Part shown: piece after piece, positions 1 through 8,571 of the stretch
How positions within the stretch are numbered: position 1 is the first letter of the stretch
Layout: each line of letters starts with the position of its first letter
Assembly (NCBI RefSeq): GCF_024498075.1
Contig: NZ_JANHOF010000008.1
Coordinates: forward strand, 124,001 to 188,000
Direction: 5' to 3'
Origin: Paenibacillus mendelii
Lineage (GTDB): Bacteria; Bacillota; Bacilli; Paenibacillales; Paenibacillaceae
DNA: 64,000 nt
The notes under the pieces: model-generated
Told to the model about the DNA's origin: nothing
The model's database searches: none
The model's input: the letters and a program-made list of their open reading frames with translations, nothing else
Position numbers and translations under genes: made by a program

Positions 1-66
1 TCGGACTATTACCCTCACCGGCGCGTCGCTGAACGAGTCGCAATTCGCGGAGACCGGCCGTATTAA
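1..66 (+). CDS. C-terminal tail of a TauD/TfdA-family dioxygenase (partial)
   Basis: Frame 1 is open from the left edge and stops at TAA 64-66. The 21 visible residues end in HRRVAERVAIRGDRPY, which matches the usual C-terminus of Fe(II)/2-oxoglutarate dioxygenases of the TauD/TfdA family, where the arginine-rich strand binds the 2-oxoglutarate carboxylate and a GD(R/K)P(Y/F) end is common. The next gene starts 69 bp downstream and ends in the comparable HRVVRRVTINGDVPV, so this looks like a tandem pair. Only the tail is visible, so the substrate cannot be judged. Confidence 0.6.
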   Translation, partial: SDYYPHRRVAERVAIRGDRPY

Positions 67-135
67 GGCGGAATCTGCAGGCGTATGTTCACCCCTATCA
101 CACGGGTCATAAGGACCCAACAAGGAGGAAGCAAT

Positions 136-1071
136 ATGAGCGAGGAGAACGTGTATAACGATACGGTCAAGGGCATTGAGATTCATCCCATAGCCGGCAG
201 AATCGGTGCGGAAATAAGCGGGGTACGCCTTTCGGCGGATCTGGAGGAATCGGAGCTTGCTATCATTCGGGAAGCTATACTGAAATACAAAGTCGTTTTT
301 TTCCGTGCTCAAACTCATCTGGATGACGCTGGTCAAGAGGCGTTTGCCAGCCTGCTGGGAGAGCCCGTGCCTCATCCGACGGTCCATTCCAAAAAGGGAA
401 CGCAATACTTGCTGGAGCTTGATTCCTCCAGAGGCGGCGGCACAAACTCCTGGCATACCGATGTCACCTTCGATGTGGCCTATCCGAAGTATTCCATCTT
501 GCGAGGCGTTGTCATTCCGGCGGCAGGCGGAGACACCGTGTGGGCGAACACGGCAGCCGCCTATCAGAATCTCCCCGCGGAATTGCGGAGCCTTGTCGAT
601 CGGCTCTGGGCGCTGCATACCAATGACTTTGACTATGCAGCCCGGCATAATCTGGAGGCGACTGACAAGGACCCGGCCCGTTATCAGGATGGCGGCTTTG
701 TATCGTCTGTAATTGAAGCGGAGCATCCGCTCGTCCGGGTACATCCCGAGACTGGCGAGCGTACGTTGGTGCTTGGTCATTTTGTCAAAAAGATTATCGG
801 TCTCTCTGCAGTCGACTCTGCTCAACTGTTTTCTCTCTTACAAAACCATATCACGCAAATTGAAAATACCGTGCGCTGGAGATGGTCCGTCGGCGACATT
901 GCCATCTGGGATAACCGCGCCACACAACATTACGGCGTCCTCGATTACGGCGATCAGCATCGCGTCGTGCGCAGGGTCACCATAAACGGCGATGTGCCTG
1001 TGAGCGTGGACGGCCGCCAAAGTGTCCATGTAAGGAAAGTAAAGCCTGATCACGTCCCCAGCGCTTCCTAA
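136..1071 (+). CDS. TauD/TfdA-family Fe(II)/2-oxoglutarate-dependent dioxygenase
   Basis: A 311-residue protein, the usual length for alpha-ketoglutarate dioxygenases that hydroxylate sulfonates, aryloxy-acids or related small molecules in the cytoplasm. The facial triad is visible: H107 and D109 in SWHTDVTF and H265 in RATQHYG, followed by the 2-oxoglutarate-binding arginines in HRVVRRVTI (276-283). An upstream in-frame ATG at 85 exists, but ATG 136 is preceded by AAGGAGG at 122-128, so 136 is the better start. It follows the tail of a related enzyme and is closed by a strong hairpin. No sulfonate transporter is in view, so taurine as substrate is only the family default. Confidence 0.88.
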   Translation: MSEENVYNDTVKGIEIHPIAGRIGAEISGVRLSADLEESELAIIREAILKYKVVFFRAQTHLDDAGQEAFASLLGEPVPHPTVHSKKGTQYLLELDSSRGGGTNSWHTDVTFDVAYPKYSILRGVVIPAAGGDTVWANTAAAYQNLPAELRSLVDRLWALHTNDFDYAARHNLEATDKDPARYQDGGFVSSVIEAEHPLVRVHPETGERTLVLGHFVKKIIGLSAVDSAQLFSLLQNHITQIENTVRWRWSVGDIAIWDNRATQHYGVLDYGDQHRVVRRVTINGDVPVSVDGRQSVHVRKVKPDHVPSAS

Positions 1072-1078
1072 CAAGTAT

Positions 1079-1132
1079 GAGATCCCTCTTGGGCAAGAGC
1101 TTGGTACATGGCTCTTGTCCAAGAGGGATCTC
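1079..1132 (+). terminator. 22-bp-stem intrinsic terminator after the dioxygenase
   Basis: Arms 1079-1100 and 1111-1132 pair over 22 bp with one G-T wobble around a 10-nt loop, followed on the plus strand by CTTTT. It starts 8 bp after the dioxygenase stop. The opposite strand lacks a T-run, but the long stem may also slow transcription leaving the minus-strand operon that ends at 1232. Confidence 0.85.
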
Positions 1133-1231
1133 CTTTTGGCACTGCCCGCAGAGGCTTGCCGTGACAAGTAAGCATTGCTGGCGCTTGGCCTATCAGCCCC
1201 CACTCCTGTGTCCCACGGTATACGACCTTTT

Positions 1232-2464
1232 CTACTTCCCGCCCATTGCGGTCCAACTTTTGTAGTCGTGAATAGCCATTCCAGCATAACTGGCATGTTG
1301 AGAAAGTTTTTGATGGGCGGTTCGCAGCTCTTGTTCCATGAAATCTACACGCTTGGAATAAAACGAAGTGCGATCGCTTTCTGTATTTTTAGCGGTTTCC
1401 ACTGCAACGATCACTTGCTTATTAAGAGTGGACGCTTCTCTCAATATTGCAATGGCATTATCGACGATCCCATTCTTCCCTAATGCATGATTGCGATAAT
1501 CCATGATCACCAGGCCGTCGAACTTCTCCAATAACCATGCGCTAAAGCTATATTCGGTGCCCGGTACCTTAACGCTATTAATCCAATAAGGGACATCTAA
1601 CGTGACCTTCAAGCCGCTTCCTTTCGTTTTATTTTCTATAAACCTCAAATTATGTATCCATTCATCAAGAATCATCTTATTATTTGTTTTCCATTCGGTT
1701 AAGAGATAAGGTTCAATATCAAAATGCAGGCCATCAAAGCGTTCTTTGGGTCCAACGGACGCATTGTATTGCAGGGTCCATGTTATAAATGTATTCATTT
1801 GGTCCTGGTTCTTCTTAAAAGCCCATTCGGGACGGCCCGCCAGAGCCTCCACTCTGATTTGTTTTCCTTTGGCGCTTCGAATAAAATCTTGATACACCTT
1901 AGGGTCCATATCCCTATTAATCTGAAGGTAAATGGCCGTCACATCATGATCGCTTGCAAAGCTTATTATTTTATCTCGATCCTTTTCGATTATGCTGCTA
2001 TCCCAAATCCACGTTCCTTTGGGAATTTTCGATGAAGTTGTTACGACGGCCAGATTGCGCTCCGCATTCCACTCCACTTGAGCTCGAAAGATTTCGCTGA
2101 TAAAACGAAGCGGAACCATCGTACGGCTATTTTTGACCACCGCCGGCGTATCGAAAGTCACCGCCTTACCATTCACTTGCGCATGGTTTCGGCCGATCGT
2201 CAAGATGATCGTTTTATCTTTAAACGAAAAAGTCACTTGGTTTAATTTTCCGTTCCAGTTTAACTTTGCACCCAGTTTTTCGGATACGAATCTTGCCGGT
2301 ACCATCGTACGGTTGGATTTGTGGTCGACATACGGAGGTTCATCCGGGAAAGCCACCATCTGCCCATCCACGACGACTTGGACTTGGGAAGCAGCAAGAA
2401 CTGCGGGCACGAAGATAACAGCGCTTAGGGCTATAATCAAAATACAAGATAGCCATTTATTCAT
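1232..2464 (-). CDS. Secreted protein: copper-amine-oxidase-type N-domain plus GH18-like TIM barrel
   Basis: The start is set at ATG 2464, which has GAGGTGG upstream; an earlier in-frame start at 2503 has no comparable site. Residues 1-25 form a signal peptide. Next comes a Cu_amine_oxidN1-type module with two copies of the RTMVPxRF(V/I)SE motif, a wall-associated module common in Paenibacillus. The remaining 270 residues, from about GTWIWDSS onward, are a predicted TIM barrel with FDGLHFDIEPYLL, which resembles the GH18 catalytic motif DGxxxDxE but has His at the first inner acidic position. The barrel is paralogous to the product at 3982-4899. As last gene of the operon it may cut or bind the exported polymer; this role is inferred. 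Confidence 0.75.
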   Translation of the reverse strand: MNKWLSCILIIALSAVIFVPAVLAASQVQVVVDGQMVAFPDEPPYVDHKSNRTMVPARFVSEKLGAKLNWNGKLNQVTFSFKDKTIILTIGRNHAQVNGKAVTFDTPAVVKNSRTMVPLRFISEIFRAQVEWNAERNLAVVTTSSKIPKGTWIWDSSIIEKDRDKIISFASDHDVTAIYLQINRDMDPKVYQDFIRSAKGKQIRVEALAGRPEWAFKKNQDQMNTFITWTLQYNASVGPKERFDGLHFDIEPYLLTEWKTNNKMILDEWIHNLRFIENKTKGSGLKVTLDVPYWINSVKVPGTEYSFSAWLLEKFDGLVIMDYRNHALGKNGIVDNAIAILREASTLNKQVIVAVETAKNTESDRTSFYSKRVDFMEQELRTAHQKLSQHASYAGMAIHDYKSWTAMGGK

Positions 2465-2555
2465 TTCATACCACCTCAGGGTTAAGTAAAAAGCCACCGT
2501 CATTGGCGGTTCCGATTACTCCGTCAATTCAAGTGGCTGATTACAATTAGTTCGA

Positions 2556-3914
2556 TTAAACCAGATTGAATACCAATTCTTCCTTAATGACATCGACAAT
2601 AAGATCTACAAAGCTTGCAAGCTCTTGCTCATTCGGGCCCTCTGCCATGACTCGCACAATCGATTCCGTGCCTGAAGGGCGAACCAGCACTCTTCCGCTC
2701 CCGCCCATCTTATTCTCTACGGATCGGATGGCTTCTTCGATTTTTGGATTCCCTGCCAGCCTCGACTTGTCCTCTACTTGAACATTCACCAGCAGCTGCG
2801 GGTATTTGGCCATGCACCCGGCAAGCCCGCTTAGAGGCTCGGATACGGACTTCATCACATCCATCAACTGGATCGCGCACAGCATGCCGTCTCCAGTCGT
2901 ATTATAGTCCAGCATCACGATATGACCTGACTGTTCCCCGCCCAGGTTATATCCGCCTTGTACCATTTCCTCCAATACATAGCGATCCCCGACTTTGGTT
3001 TGTTTGGCCTTCACTCCGTTTTTCTCCAGCGCCTTATAGAAGCCCAGGTTGCTCATCACGGTAGAGACCACCGTATTGTTATTCAACCGATCATTATTCT
3101 TCATGAATTCGGCCAGGATAAAAAGGATGTGGTCCCCATCAACGATCGTTCCCTTCTCATCGACGGCAATGAGCCGATCCGCATCCCCGTCGAAGGAAAG
3201 GCCCAAATGGGCCCGATGTTCCAAAACAGCCTGCTGAACCGCTTCAGGGTGCGTAGAGCCGCAGTCTTTGTTAATATTCAACCCGTCCGGTTGATGGGCC
3301 AGTACAACCGTCTCCGCACCCAAATCGCGGAAAAGCTGGGGTGCGAGCATCGAAACCGCCCCATTGGCACAATCCACGACCACTTTGAGCCCTTCGAAAC
3401 GATTATTAACCGTGGACTTTAAATAAGCGATATAGGCTTGTCCACCTTCGGGATCGTCCTGTACCGCACCCACATCGGCACCAATCGGGCGAGGAATTTG
3501 ATCTTCATCCGTATCAAGGAGCGATTCAATCTCCGCTTCCATTTCATCCGATAGCTTAAATCCGTCGCCTCCAAAAAATTTAATCCCGTTATCCTCCACA
3601 GGGTTATGAGAAGCGGAAATCATCACCCCTGCATCCGCTCCCCTTAATTTCGTCAAGTACGCCACGCCTGGCGTAGAGATGACTCCTAAACGTATAACAT
3701 CCGCACCGATCGATAATAAACCGGCAACAAGAGCCGCTTCAAGCATTTCTCCTGAAATGCGGGTATCCCGTCCTATTACGATTTGAGGGCGGTTCCCTTG
3801 CTTATTCCGAGTCAGCACATATCCGCCAAATCGGCCTAATCGAAATACCAATTCAGGACTTAGCTTCCCGTTTGCAACGCCTCGTACCCCATCCGTACCA
3901 AAATATTTCCCCAT
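2556..3914 (-). CDS. glmM: Phosphoglucosamine mutase
   Basis: A 452-residue alpha-D-phosphohexomutase that converts glucosamine-6-phosphate to glucosamine-1-phosphate, the cytoplasmic step before UDP-GlcNAc. It opens with [11 protein letters not shown], carries the phosphoserine loop VMISASHNP (Ser102), the Mg-binding loop DGDADR and the C-terminal RPSGTE phosphate-binding loop. ATG 3914 is chosen because GGAAGGG precedes it, while an upstream in-frame ATG at 3932 has no ribosome site. In most Bacilli glmM sits with cdaA and ybbR, so its place inside a polysaccharide operon suggests a second or relocated copy that feeds amino-sugar nucleotide to this pathway. The family call is secure. Confidence 0.95.
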   Translation of the reverse strand: MGKYFGTDGVRGVANGKLSPELVFRLGRFGGYVLTRNKQGNRPQIVIGRDTRISGEMLEAALVAGLLSIGADVIRLGVISTPGVAYLTKLRGADAGVMISASHNPVEDNGIKFFGGDGFKLSDEMEAEIESLLDTDEDQIPRPIGADVGAVQDDPEGGQAYIAYLKSTVNNRFEGLKVVVDCANGAVSMLAPQLFRDLGAETVVLAHQPDGLNINKDCGSTHPEAVQQAVLEHRAHLGLSFDGDADRLIAVDEKGTIVDGDHILFILAEFMKNNDRLNNNTVVSTVMSNLGFYKALEKNGVKAKQTKVGDRYVLEEMVQGGYNLGGEQSGHIVMLDYNTTGDGMLCAIQLMDVMKSVSEPLSGLAGCMAKYPQLLVNVQVEDKSRLAGNPKIEEAIRSVENKMGGSGRVLVRPSGTESIVRVMAEGPNEQELASFVDLIVDVIKEELVFNLV

Positions 3915-3981
3915 TCGTATCGTCCCTTCCATCTATAATTGCAGGCTGGATTGATTTCTCTCTCGTTCATTTTCTTCTCTC

Positions 3982-4899
3982 TTACGATTCCGAGACTTCT
4001 TTCCAGCTTGTGTAGTCATGGATGGAAAAGCCTTGATAGCCGGAATACCACCGCATGAAAATATGGCTCAACCGCATTTGCCGATGCAAGCTGGAGGTGC
4101 CCTGTCCGTGAAAAGTGGTGTGCTCCCCTTCATCCGTAGGGGCCGTTTCCAGACCGATGATAACAGGCTTCCCTGCTTTCGTTCCTTCTCTAACCATCGG
4201 CAGAGCATTGTCAATAATGCCGTTCTTTCCGATGGCGAAATTCCGGTAATCCATGAGCACGACGCGGTCGAGCTGCTCGATCATCCAAGCGCCTAAGCTC
4301 CCGCTTTGGCGGTCAGGAATCTTATGGATCCAGAAAGGAAGATCGGCCGATATCCGCAAGGATACGCCCTGCTTCACCTTCTTGACCAAATATTTCATAT
4401 TCCCCGTCCATTGGCGTACGACATCGTCTTGATCCTCTTCCCATTCCTTCAGCAGATAGGGTTCAATGTCCACGTGTATGCCGTCAAATGCGGCTTCTCC
4501 ACCTGCAGCACGTTGATAATCTTCAATCCATTCGATAAAGGAAGCGATTTCCTCTCGATAACCGGTTAATCCCCAGCTCGGATCTCCTCCCAACGCCTCG
4601 ACTTCAATACCTGATCCGTGTGCTTCCTCGACGAAGGCCCGATACGGTTCAAAGTCTTTTGAGCGGTCGATGTGCAGGAAGATCACGTTCACGCCTTGCT
4701 CCTGGGCAAAAGCGAGTATGGTGTCCTTGTCTTTCATCAAATCCGTTGTATCCCATACCCAGGTTGCTTTAACAGGCGGATCTTCGAATCCCCATTTCAG
4801 CATAAGAACCGTTGCGACCGCCATGCAGGATAGCAAGGCGATCATGATGATTTTAAGAGATGGCACCTTTCTTGGAGATTCGAACTTAAGCACCGACAA
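3982..4899 (-). CDS. Membrane-anchored GH18-like TIM-barrel protein
   Basis: A 305-residue protein with an N-terminal membrane anchor (about 16-36) and then one barrel domain, from ATWVWDTTDL to IHDYTSWKE. It aligns throughout with the C-terminal domain of the protein at 1232-2464, sharing FDG(I/L)H(V/F)DIEPYLL, D(L/V)P(F/Y)WI, and VLMDYRN / VIMDYRN followed by a GKNGIIDNA-type stretch. The gene begins with TTG at 4899 and overlaps the preceding dehydrogenase gene by 14 bp; GTG 4893 is an alternative start, and the ribosome site is weak either way, which fits translational coupling. Its likely role is a hydrolase or lyase acting on the polymer at the membrane surface. The enzyme family is inferred from one motif. 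Confidence 0.72.
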   Translation of the reverse strand: MSVLKFESPRKVPSLKIIMIALLSCMAVATVLMLKWGFEDPPVKATWVWDTTDLMKDKDTILAFAQEQGVNVIFLHIDRSKDFEPYRAFVEEAHGSGIEVEALGGDPSWGLTGYREEIASFIEWIEDYQRAAGGEAAFDGIHVDIEPYLLKEWEEDQDDVVRQWTGNMKYLVKKVKQGVSLRISADLPFWIHKIPDRQSGSLGAWMIEQLDRVVLMDYRNFAIGKNGIIDNALPMVREGTKAGKPVIIGLETAPTDEGEHTTFHGQGTSSLHRQMRLSHIFMRWYSGYQGFSIHDYTSWKEVSES

Positions 4900-6238
4900 G
4901 AACTTTCACATCTTGTTGATTGATTCCGGTTCCCAGCTTGTGAATGTTATCCGACTTGATATCTGCAAAAGCATTACGCGTATCAATAATCGGAACGCCC
5001 ATCTCCGCTAACTCATGATAGCTGAAGCTTCGGTGATTGGTGATCAACACCATGCAATCGTACTCCGAAAGTGCAACCGGATCGTATTTTACCGAATGAA
5101 CGATGTGGCCATGCTCGTCTTTGAACGAAGTCGCATACGGATCGTAATATTCGACCTTCGCTCCGCTTTTTTTGAACAATTCATAGATTTCCAAGCCGGG
5201 GGATTCACGCAGATCGTCGATATCCGGCTTATAGGACATGCCTAACAGCAATACTTTCGAGTTGCGGATCGATTTCGCATATACATTTAAGACTTGAGCC
5301 GTTTTGTTCAACACATATTCCGGCATATTATCGTTAATGGATTGGGCCAATTCGATAAACTTGCTATAGAAACGGAATTCTTTGGCTTTCCAAGACAAAT
5401 ACATCGGATCCAGCGGAATGCAGTGACCGCCGATTCCCGGCCCCGGATAAAAGGGCATGAATCCGAACGGTTTCGTAGAAGCAGCTCGAATGACTTCCCA
5501 CACGTCGATTGCCATTCGATCGCACATCATGGCCAATTCGTTGACGAAAGCGATATTGACGCTGCGAAACGTATTTTCAAGCAGCTTTGACATCTCCGCT
5601 ACCTTAGGAGAAGAAACCGGAACGACGGTTTTGACCACGTTGTTGTAAAGCGTTACCCCCAGCTCTTTGCATTTCTCGGTGGTTCCCCCAATGACCTTGG
5701 GCGTATTGTACGTATTGTAGTTGGGATTACCCGGGTCCACGCGCTCCGGAGAGAAGCATAGGAAGAAATCCCGGCCTGCCGTTAATCCCAAAGCCTCAAG
5801 CTCAAATTGAATTAATTCTTCCGTCGTTCCAGGATACGTCGTGCTTTCAAGGACGATCAAGGTTCCTTTCCTGATATATTTCTTGATCTCATTAACAACG
5901 CTCACGATAAAGGAAGTGTCCGGATCTTGGTTCTCGCTGAGTGGAGTCGGTACGCAAATGCTGATCGTATCCAATTCCCGAATGGTTTCGTATCGGTTCG
6001 TCGGTACAAATTTCCCGCTGCCCACGGCATCGGCCACCCCAGAACCTGGCACATCTTGAATATAGGACTCTCCATCAAGAAGGGACTCTACTTTACGGTT
6101 ATCCGAATCAATGCCATAAACGGTAAAACCGCCTTTCACCATTTCCATCGCTAACGGCAATCCTACATACCCCAGACCAACGACGCCCACCTTCGCCGTT
6201 TTATTCTGCAGATTTTCTTTTAAAATGTTGTAATGCAT
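4886..6238 (-). CDS. UDP-N-acetylhexosamine / UDP-glucose 6-dehydrogenase
   Basis: A 450-residue NAD-dependent nucleotide-sugar dehydrogenase that oxidises C6 of a UDP-sugar to a uronic acid in two steps. It has the Rossmann motif GVVGLGYVG (18-26), the SPERVDPG loop (163-170) and the catalytic Cys273 in GPGIGGHCIPLDP. This form and the length resemble the WbpA/WecC/VipA group that oxidises UDP-GlcNAc or UDP-ManNAc more than the TuaD/Ugd group that uses UDP-glucose, but the assignment is from pattern only. It sits between the pseudo-receiver gene (28-bp gap) and the barrel gene (14-bp overlap). With GlmM in the same operon it suggests an acidic amino-sugar in the polymer. Confidence 0.88.
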   Translation of the reverse strand: MHYNILKENLQNKTAKVGVVGLGYVGLPLAMEMVKGGFTVYGIDSDNRKVESLLDGESYIQDVPGSGVADAVGSGKFVPTNRYETIRELDTISICVPTPLSENQDPDTSFIVSVVNEIKKYIRKGTLIVLESTTYPGTTEELIQFELEALGLTAGRDFFLCFSPERVDPGNPNYNTYNTPKVIGGTTEKCKELGVTLYNNVVKTVVPVSSPKVAEMSKLLENTFRSVNIAFVNELAMMCDRMAIDVWEVIRAASTKPFGFMPFYPGPGIGGHCIPLDPMYLSWKAKEFRFYSKFIELAQSINDNMPEYVLNKTAQVLNVYAKSIRNSKVLLLGMSYKPDIDDLRESPGLEIYELFKKSGAKVEYYDPYATSFKDEHGHIVHSVKYDPVALSEYDCMVLITNHRSFSYHELAEMGVPIIDTRNAFADIKSDNIHKLGTGINQQDVKVLVGA

Positions 6239-6266
6239 GTTAGATCCGCTCCTCGAATTCGCAATT

Positions 6267-7070
6267 TTAATGGTTGGTAGTCAATCTCTTAATTTTCCAT
6301 TCCAATTCAGAGATCGAAAGCGGCTTGGTCACGTAGTCGGAAGCCCCTGACTCATAAGCGCGACTCATGTCTCCCGTGAGCTGCTTGTCCGTCAACACGA
6401 TCACCTTGCCTTCATTCGAATCATTGCGCTGAATCTGGCGGATGAGTTGGTATCCATCCATGATAGGCAAATTCAATTCGGTAATGACGAGATCCGGCAA
6501 TACGCGAACGAATATATTGTAGGCCTCTTGTCCATCCTTGGCCTCATATACGCGATACCCCTTTAACTCCAGCCGGATCTTGATGAATTCGCGAACGACA
6601 TCGTCGGTATCGGCAATAAGTACGGACGTCGCAGCATTGGCCTCCGTATAGAAGTGAATGTCTCCTTCGTTCCCTTTGCTCTGGATCGCCTGTAGAATGA
6701 ATTTCGCGACCGCAGACTCAGTCGGGTTTCCGTTCTCCGGGAAGCTAGATACAATTAATTGACCTTGCAGCAGATGCTGATTTTGGAGAAAATCTTTTAA
6801 TACCAGAGACGCATAATGGGTACTGCCTAAGGTCCCGCAGTCTAAAACAGCGCACAGAACCTGATTCGGAACGTCATAGAACAAGTGGACCGATTGAGTG
6901 GCATCGTTTTGGCTCATAAGCATTTTCGCCTGATCGAGCGTTTTTTGGTTCATGTTCGCGCAAGGAGCCATAATGACTCCGCACGAAGCGCTCTTCTTGA
7001 TCGCCGAATGAATGAATTGTAGAAGCTGCAGCGTGATTTCCTGAATGCTGTTGCGAAGCACAACGGCCAT
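6267..7070 (-). CDS. Pseudo-receiver protein with GGDEF-like N-terminal domain
   Basis: A 267-residue cytoplasmic protein of two parts. Residues 1-145 resemble a degenerate GGDEF fold: a strand VLCAVLDCG, then LQGQLIVSSFPENG, as in the closing strands of diguanylate cyclases, but with no GGDEF signature and no RxxD I-site. Residues 148-265 are a receiver domain (VLIADTDD, VLTDK, the conserved Lys in VTKPLS). The phosphoacceptor Asp position is Glu198 in PDLVITELNLPIMDG (codon 6477-6479), so it cannot be phosphorylated normally and may mimic the active state. ATG 7070 has AAGGAG eight bases upstream; GTG 7079 overlaps that site. Placed directly after the synthase gene, it probably controls synthase activity, in the way B. 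subtilis YdaK does for YdaM; that is inference. Confidence 0.75.
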   Translation of the reverse strand: MAVVLRNSIQEITLQLLQFIHSAIKKSASCGVIMAPCANMNQKTLDQAKMLMSQNDATQSVHLFYDVPNQVLCAVLDCGTLGSTHYASLVLKDFLQNQHLLQGQLIVSSFPENGNPTESAVAKFILQAIQSKGNEGDIHFYTEANAATSVLIADTDDVVREFIKIRLELKGYRVYEAKDGQEAYNIFVRVLPDLVITELNLPIMDGYQLIRQIQRNDSNEGKVIVLTDKQLTGDMSRAYESGASDYVTKPLSISELEWKIKRLTTNH

Positions 7071-7102
7071 ATTCTCCACTCCTTTAATCTATATACGTGG
7101 TA

Positions 7103-8545
7103 CTATTTATTGAAATTGGTCCTGACCATCGTTCCCCACGAATTATTGTTGCGGAAGTAGTCAATGTGTCCCAAGAATCTCCACAGCACGCCAACTTGAC
7201 GATAACCGAAAAACATAAGGACAGAATAGAGCATCATTTTATGGAGGTCACTCAGTTTAGGATAACGACTAAAAGCTTTTTCCTCGATAAATAAAGCGCC
7301 AAGGCTAAGAATGAAGCAGGAGAAGAAGTTCACCAGCATGAAGACAACGACTGTTTTCCAATCCGCCATATTGAGCAGCCAGTAACCGATCATGGCGATT
7401 AAACCGCTCAAGCGGAAGTAAGGATTTAAGGTTTCAAACAGGATGTTATAAGGCAGTGTTAAAAACCCGAACACTTTGTACCGGGGGCGGAATATCATAT
7501 GGATTCCTTCTTCGATCATGTTTTTCAAGTTACCGCGGCCCCAACGCATCCGTTGGCTGCTTAGAATCCGGTACGTATCCGGCGCTTGTGTCCAACAAAC
7601 GGCATCCGGACAAAAAGCGACATGATAAGGTATGTTGTTCTCCAGGCAATAACGATGCAGCTTGATGACGATATTCATGTCTTCCCCAGGGTATCCGCCA
7701 CGGTAACCGCCTACGGCAATGACTTTATCCTTTTGAAAGACGCCGAAGGCGCCAGATACAATGATCAATCCGTTAATGGAGCTCCAGCCGATCCGCCCCC
7801 CTAAGAAAGCTTTGCTATACTCTACGTTCTGGAGAGCAGGCCACATTTTTTTGGGGAATCTGATGTTTTTGACCATCCCGTCTTCTACCGTACAACTGTT
7901 AACGATTCGGACATTTCCGCCGACCGCCACGGTATCTTCGGGGTTTTCCATATACACTCTGGCGATTCTTGTCAGAGCATCCTTTTCCAAAAGTGAATCC
8001 GCATCGATCGTAGAAATCAAAGGATAACGAGAAAGGTTAATCCCTGCATTCAAGGAGTCCGCTTTCCCTCCATTCTCTTTATCGATGAAATACAAGTTCG
8101 GATATTCAGGATTGTGATAATAGCCTCTGACCTTTTCCGTTTTAATATGATTGGTAACAAAAGGCTTGATTTCTTTCAGTTGAAACTCTTCGATCATGAT
8201 TTTGGCTGTATCGTCCTTTGAGCCGTCATTAACGACGATGACCTCATATTCCGGGTAGTTCAAGGCCAATAAGGATCGCACATTTTCTTTAATCATTAAT
8301 TCTTCGTTATACGCCGGGACTAATAATGACACAGGCGGTACGTGCTCAGAACCGGATAGCTTCTGCATGCGATTATATTGTATCCCTCTTTGAAGAGGGT
8401 AAGTATGACGAATCGATAGAGCGAAGATCAGGAAATAAATGAACGTAATAATCAATGCATAATACATGGCGAAGTAGCCGTATCCCAATAAAAAGTCGCG
8501 TAAGAAGTCCATTGCTTGTTCGAAATAATAATCCAGCATCCTCAT
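7103..8545 (-). CDS. Processive family-2 glycosyltransferase (polysaccharide synthase)
   Basis: A 480-residue membrane glycosyltransferase of the cellulose-synthase/PgaC type, which polymerises UDP-sugars and exports the chain through its own membrane channel. One N-terminal membrane segment pair lies around 20-45. The catalytic domain has VNDGSKDDT (105-113), the DxD-type DAD at 181-183, GED at 287-289 and QRMRW at 331-335, the D,D,D,Q(Q/R)xRW set of processive enzymes. About four membrane segments follow (350-455). ATG 8545 has AGGAGG nine bases upstream. It lies 26 bp after the HEAT-repeat gene and 32 bp before the pseudo-receiver gene. No PilZ domain is present, so any c-di-GMP control must come from a partner. 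The polymer is unknown; GlcNAc-derived acidic sugar is inferred from neighbours. Confidence 0.9.
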   Translation of the reverse strand: MRMLDYYFEQAMDFLRDFLLGYGYFAMYYALIITFIYFLIFALSIRHTYPLQRGIQYNRMQKLSGSEHVPPVSLLVPAYNEELMIKENVRSLLALNYPEYEVIVVNDGSKDDTAKIMIEEFQLKEIKPFVTNHIKTEKVRGYYHNPEYPNLYFIDKENGGKADSLNAGINLSRYPLISTIDADSLLEKDALTRIARVYMENPEDTVAVGGNVRIVNSCTVEDGMVKNIRFPKKMWPALQNVEYSKAFLGGRIGWSSINGLIIVSGAFGVFQKDKVIAVGGYRGGYPGEDMNIVIKLHRYCLENNIPYHVAFCPDAVCWTQAPDTYRILSSQRMRWGRGNLKNMIEEGIHMIFRPRYKVFGFLTLPYNILFETLNPYFRLSGLIAMIGYWLLNMADWKTVVVFMLVNFFSCFILSLGALFIEEKAFSRYPKLSDLHKMMLYSVLMFFGYRQVGVLWRFLGHIDYFRNNNSWGTMVRTNFNK

Positions 8546-8571
8546 TCTTTGTTTCCTCCTAAACCTATAAG

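Noticed and set aside
85..135. Upstream start of the dioxygenase gene
   Set aside because: The 17 extra codons run through the ribosome site AAGGAGG that serves the ATG at 136.
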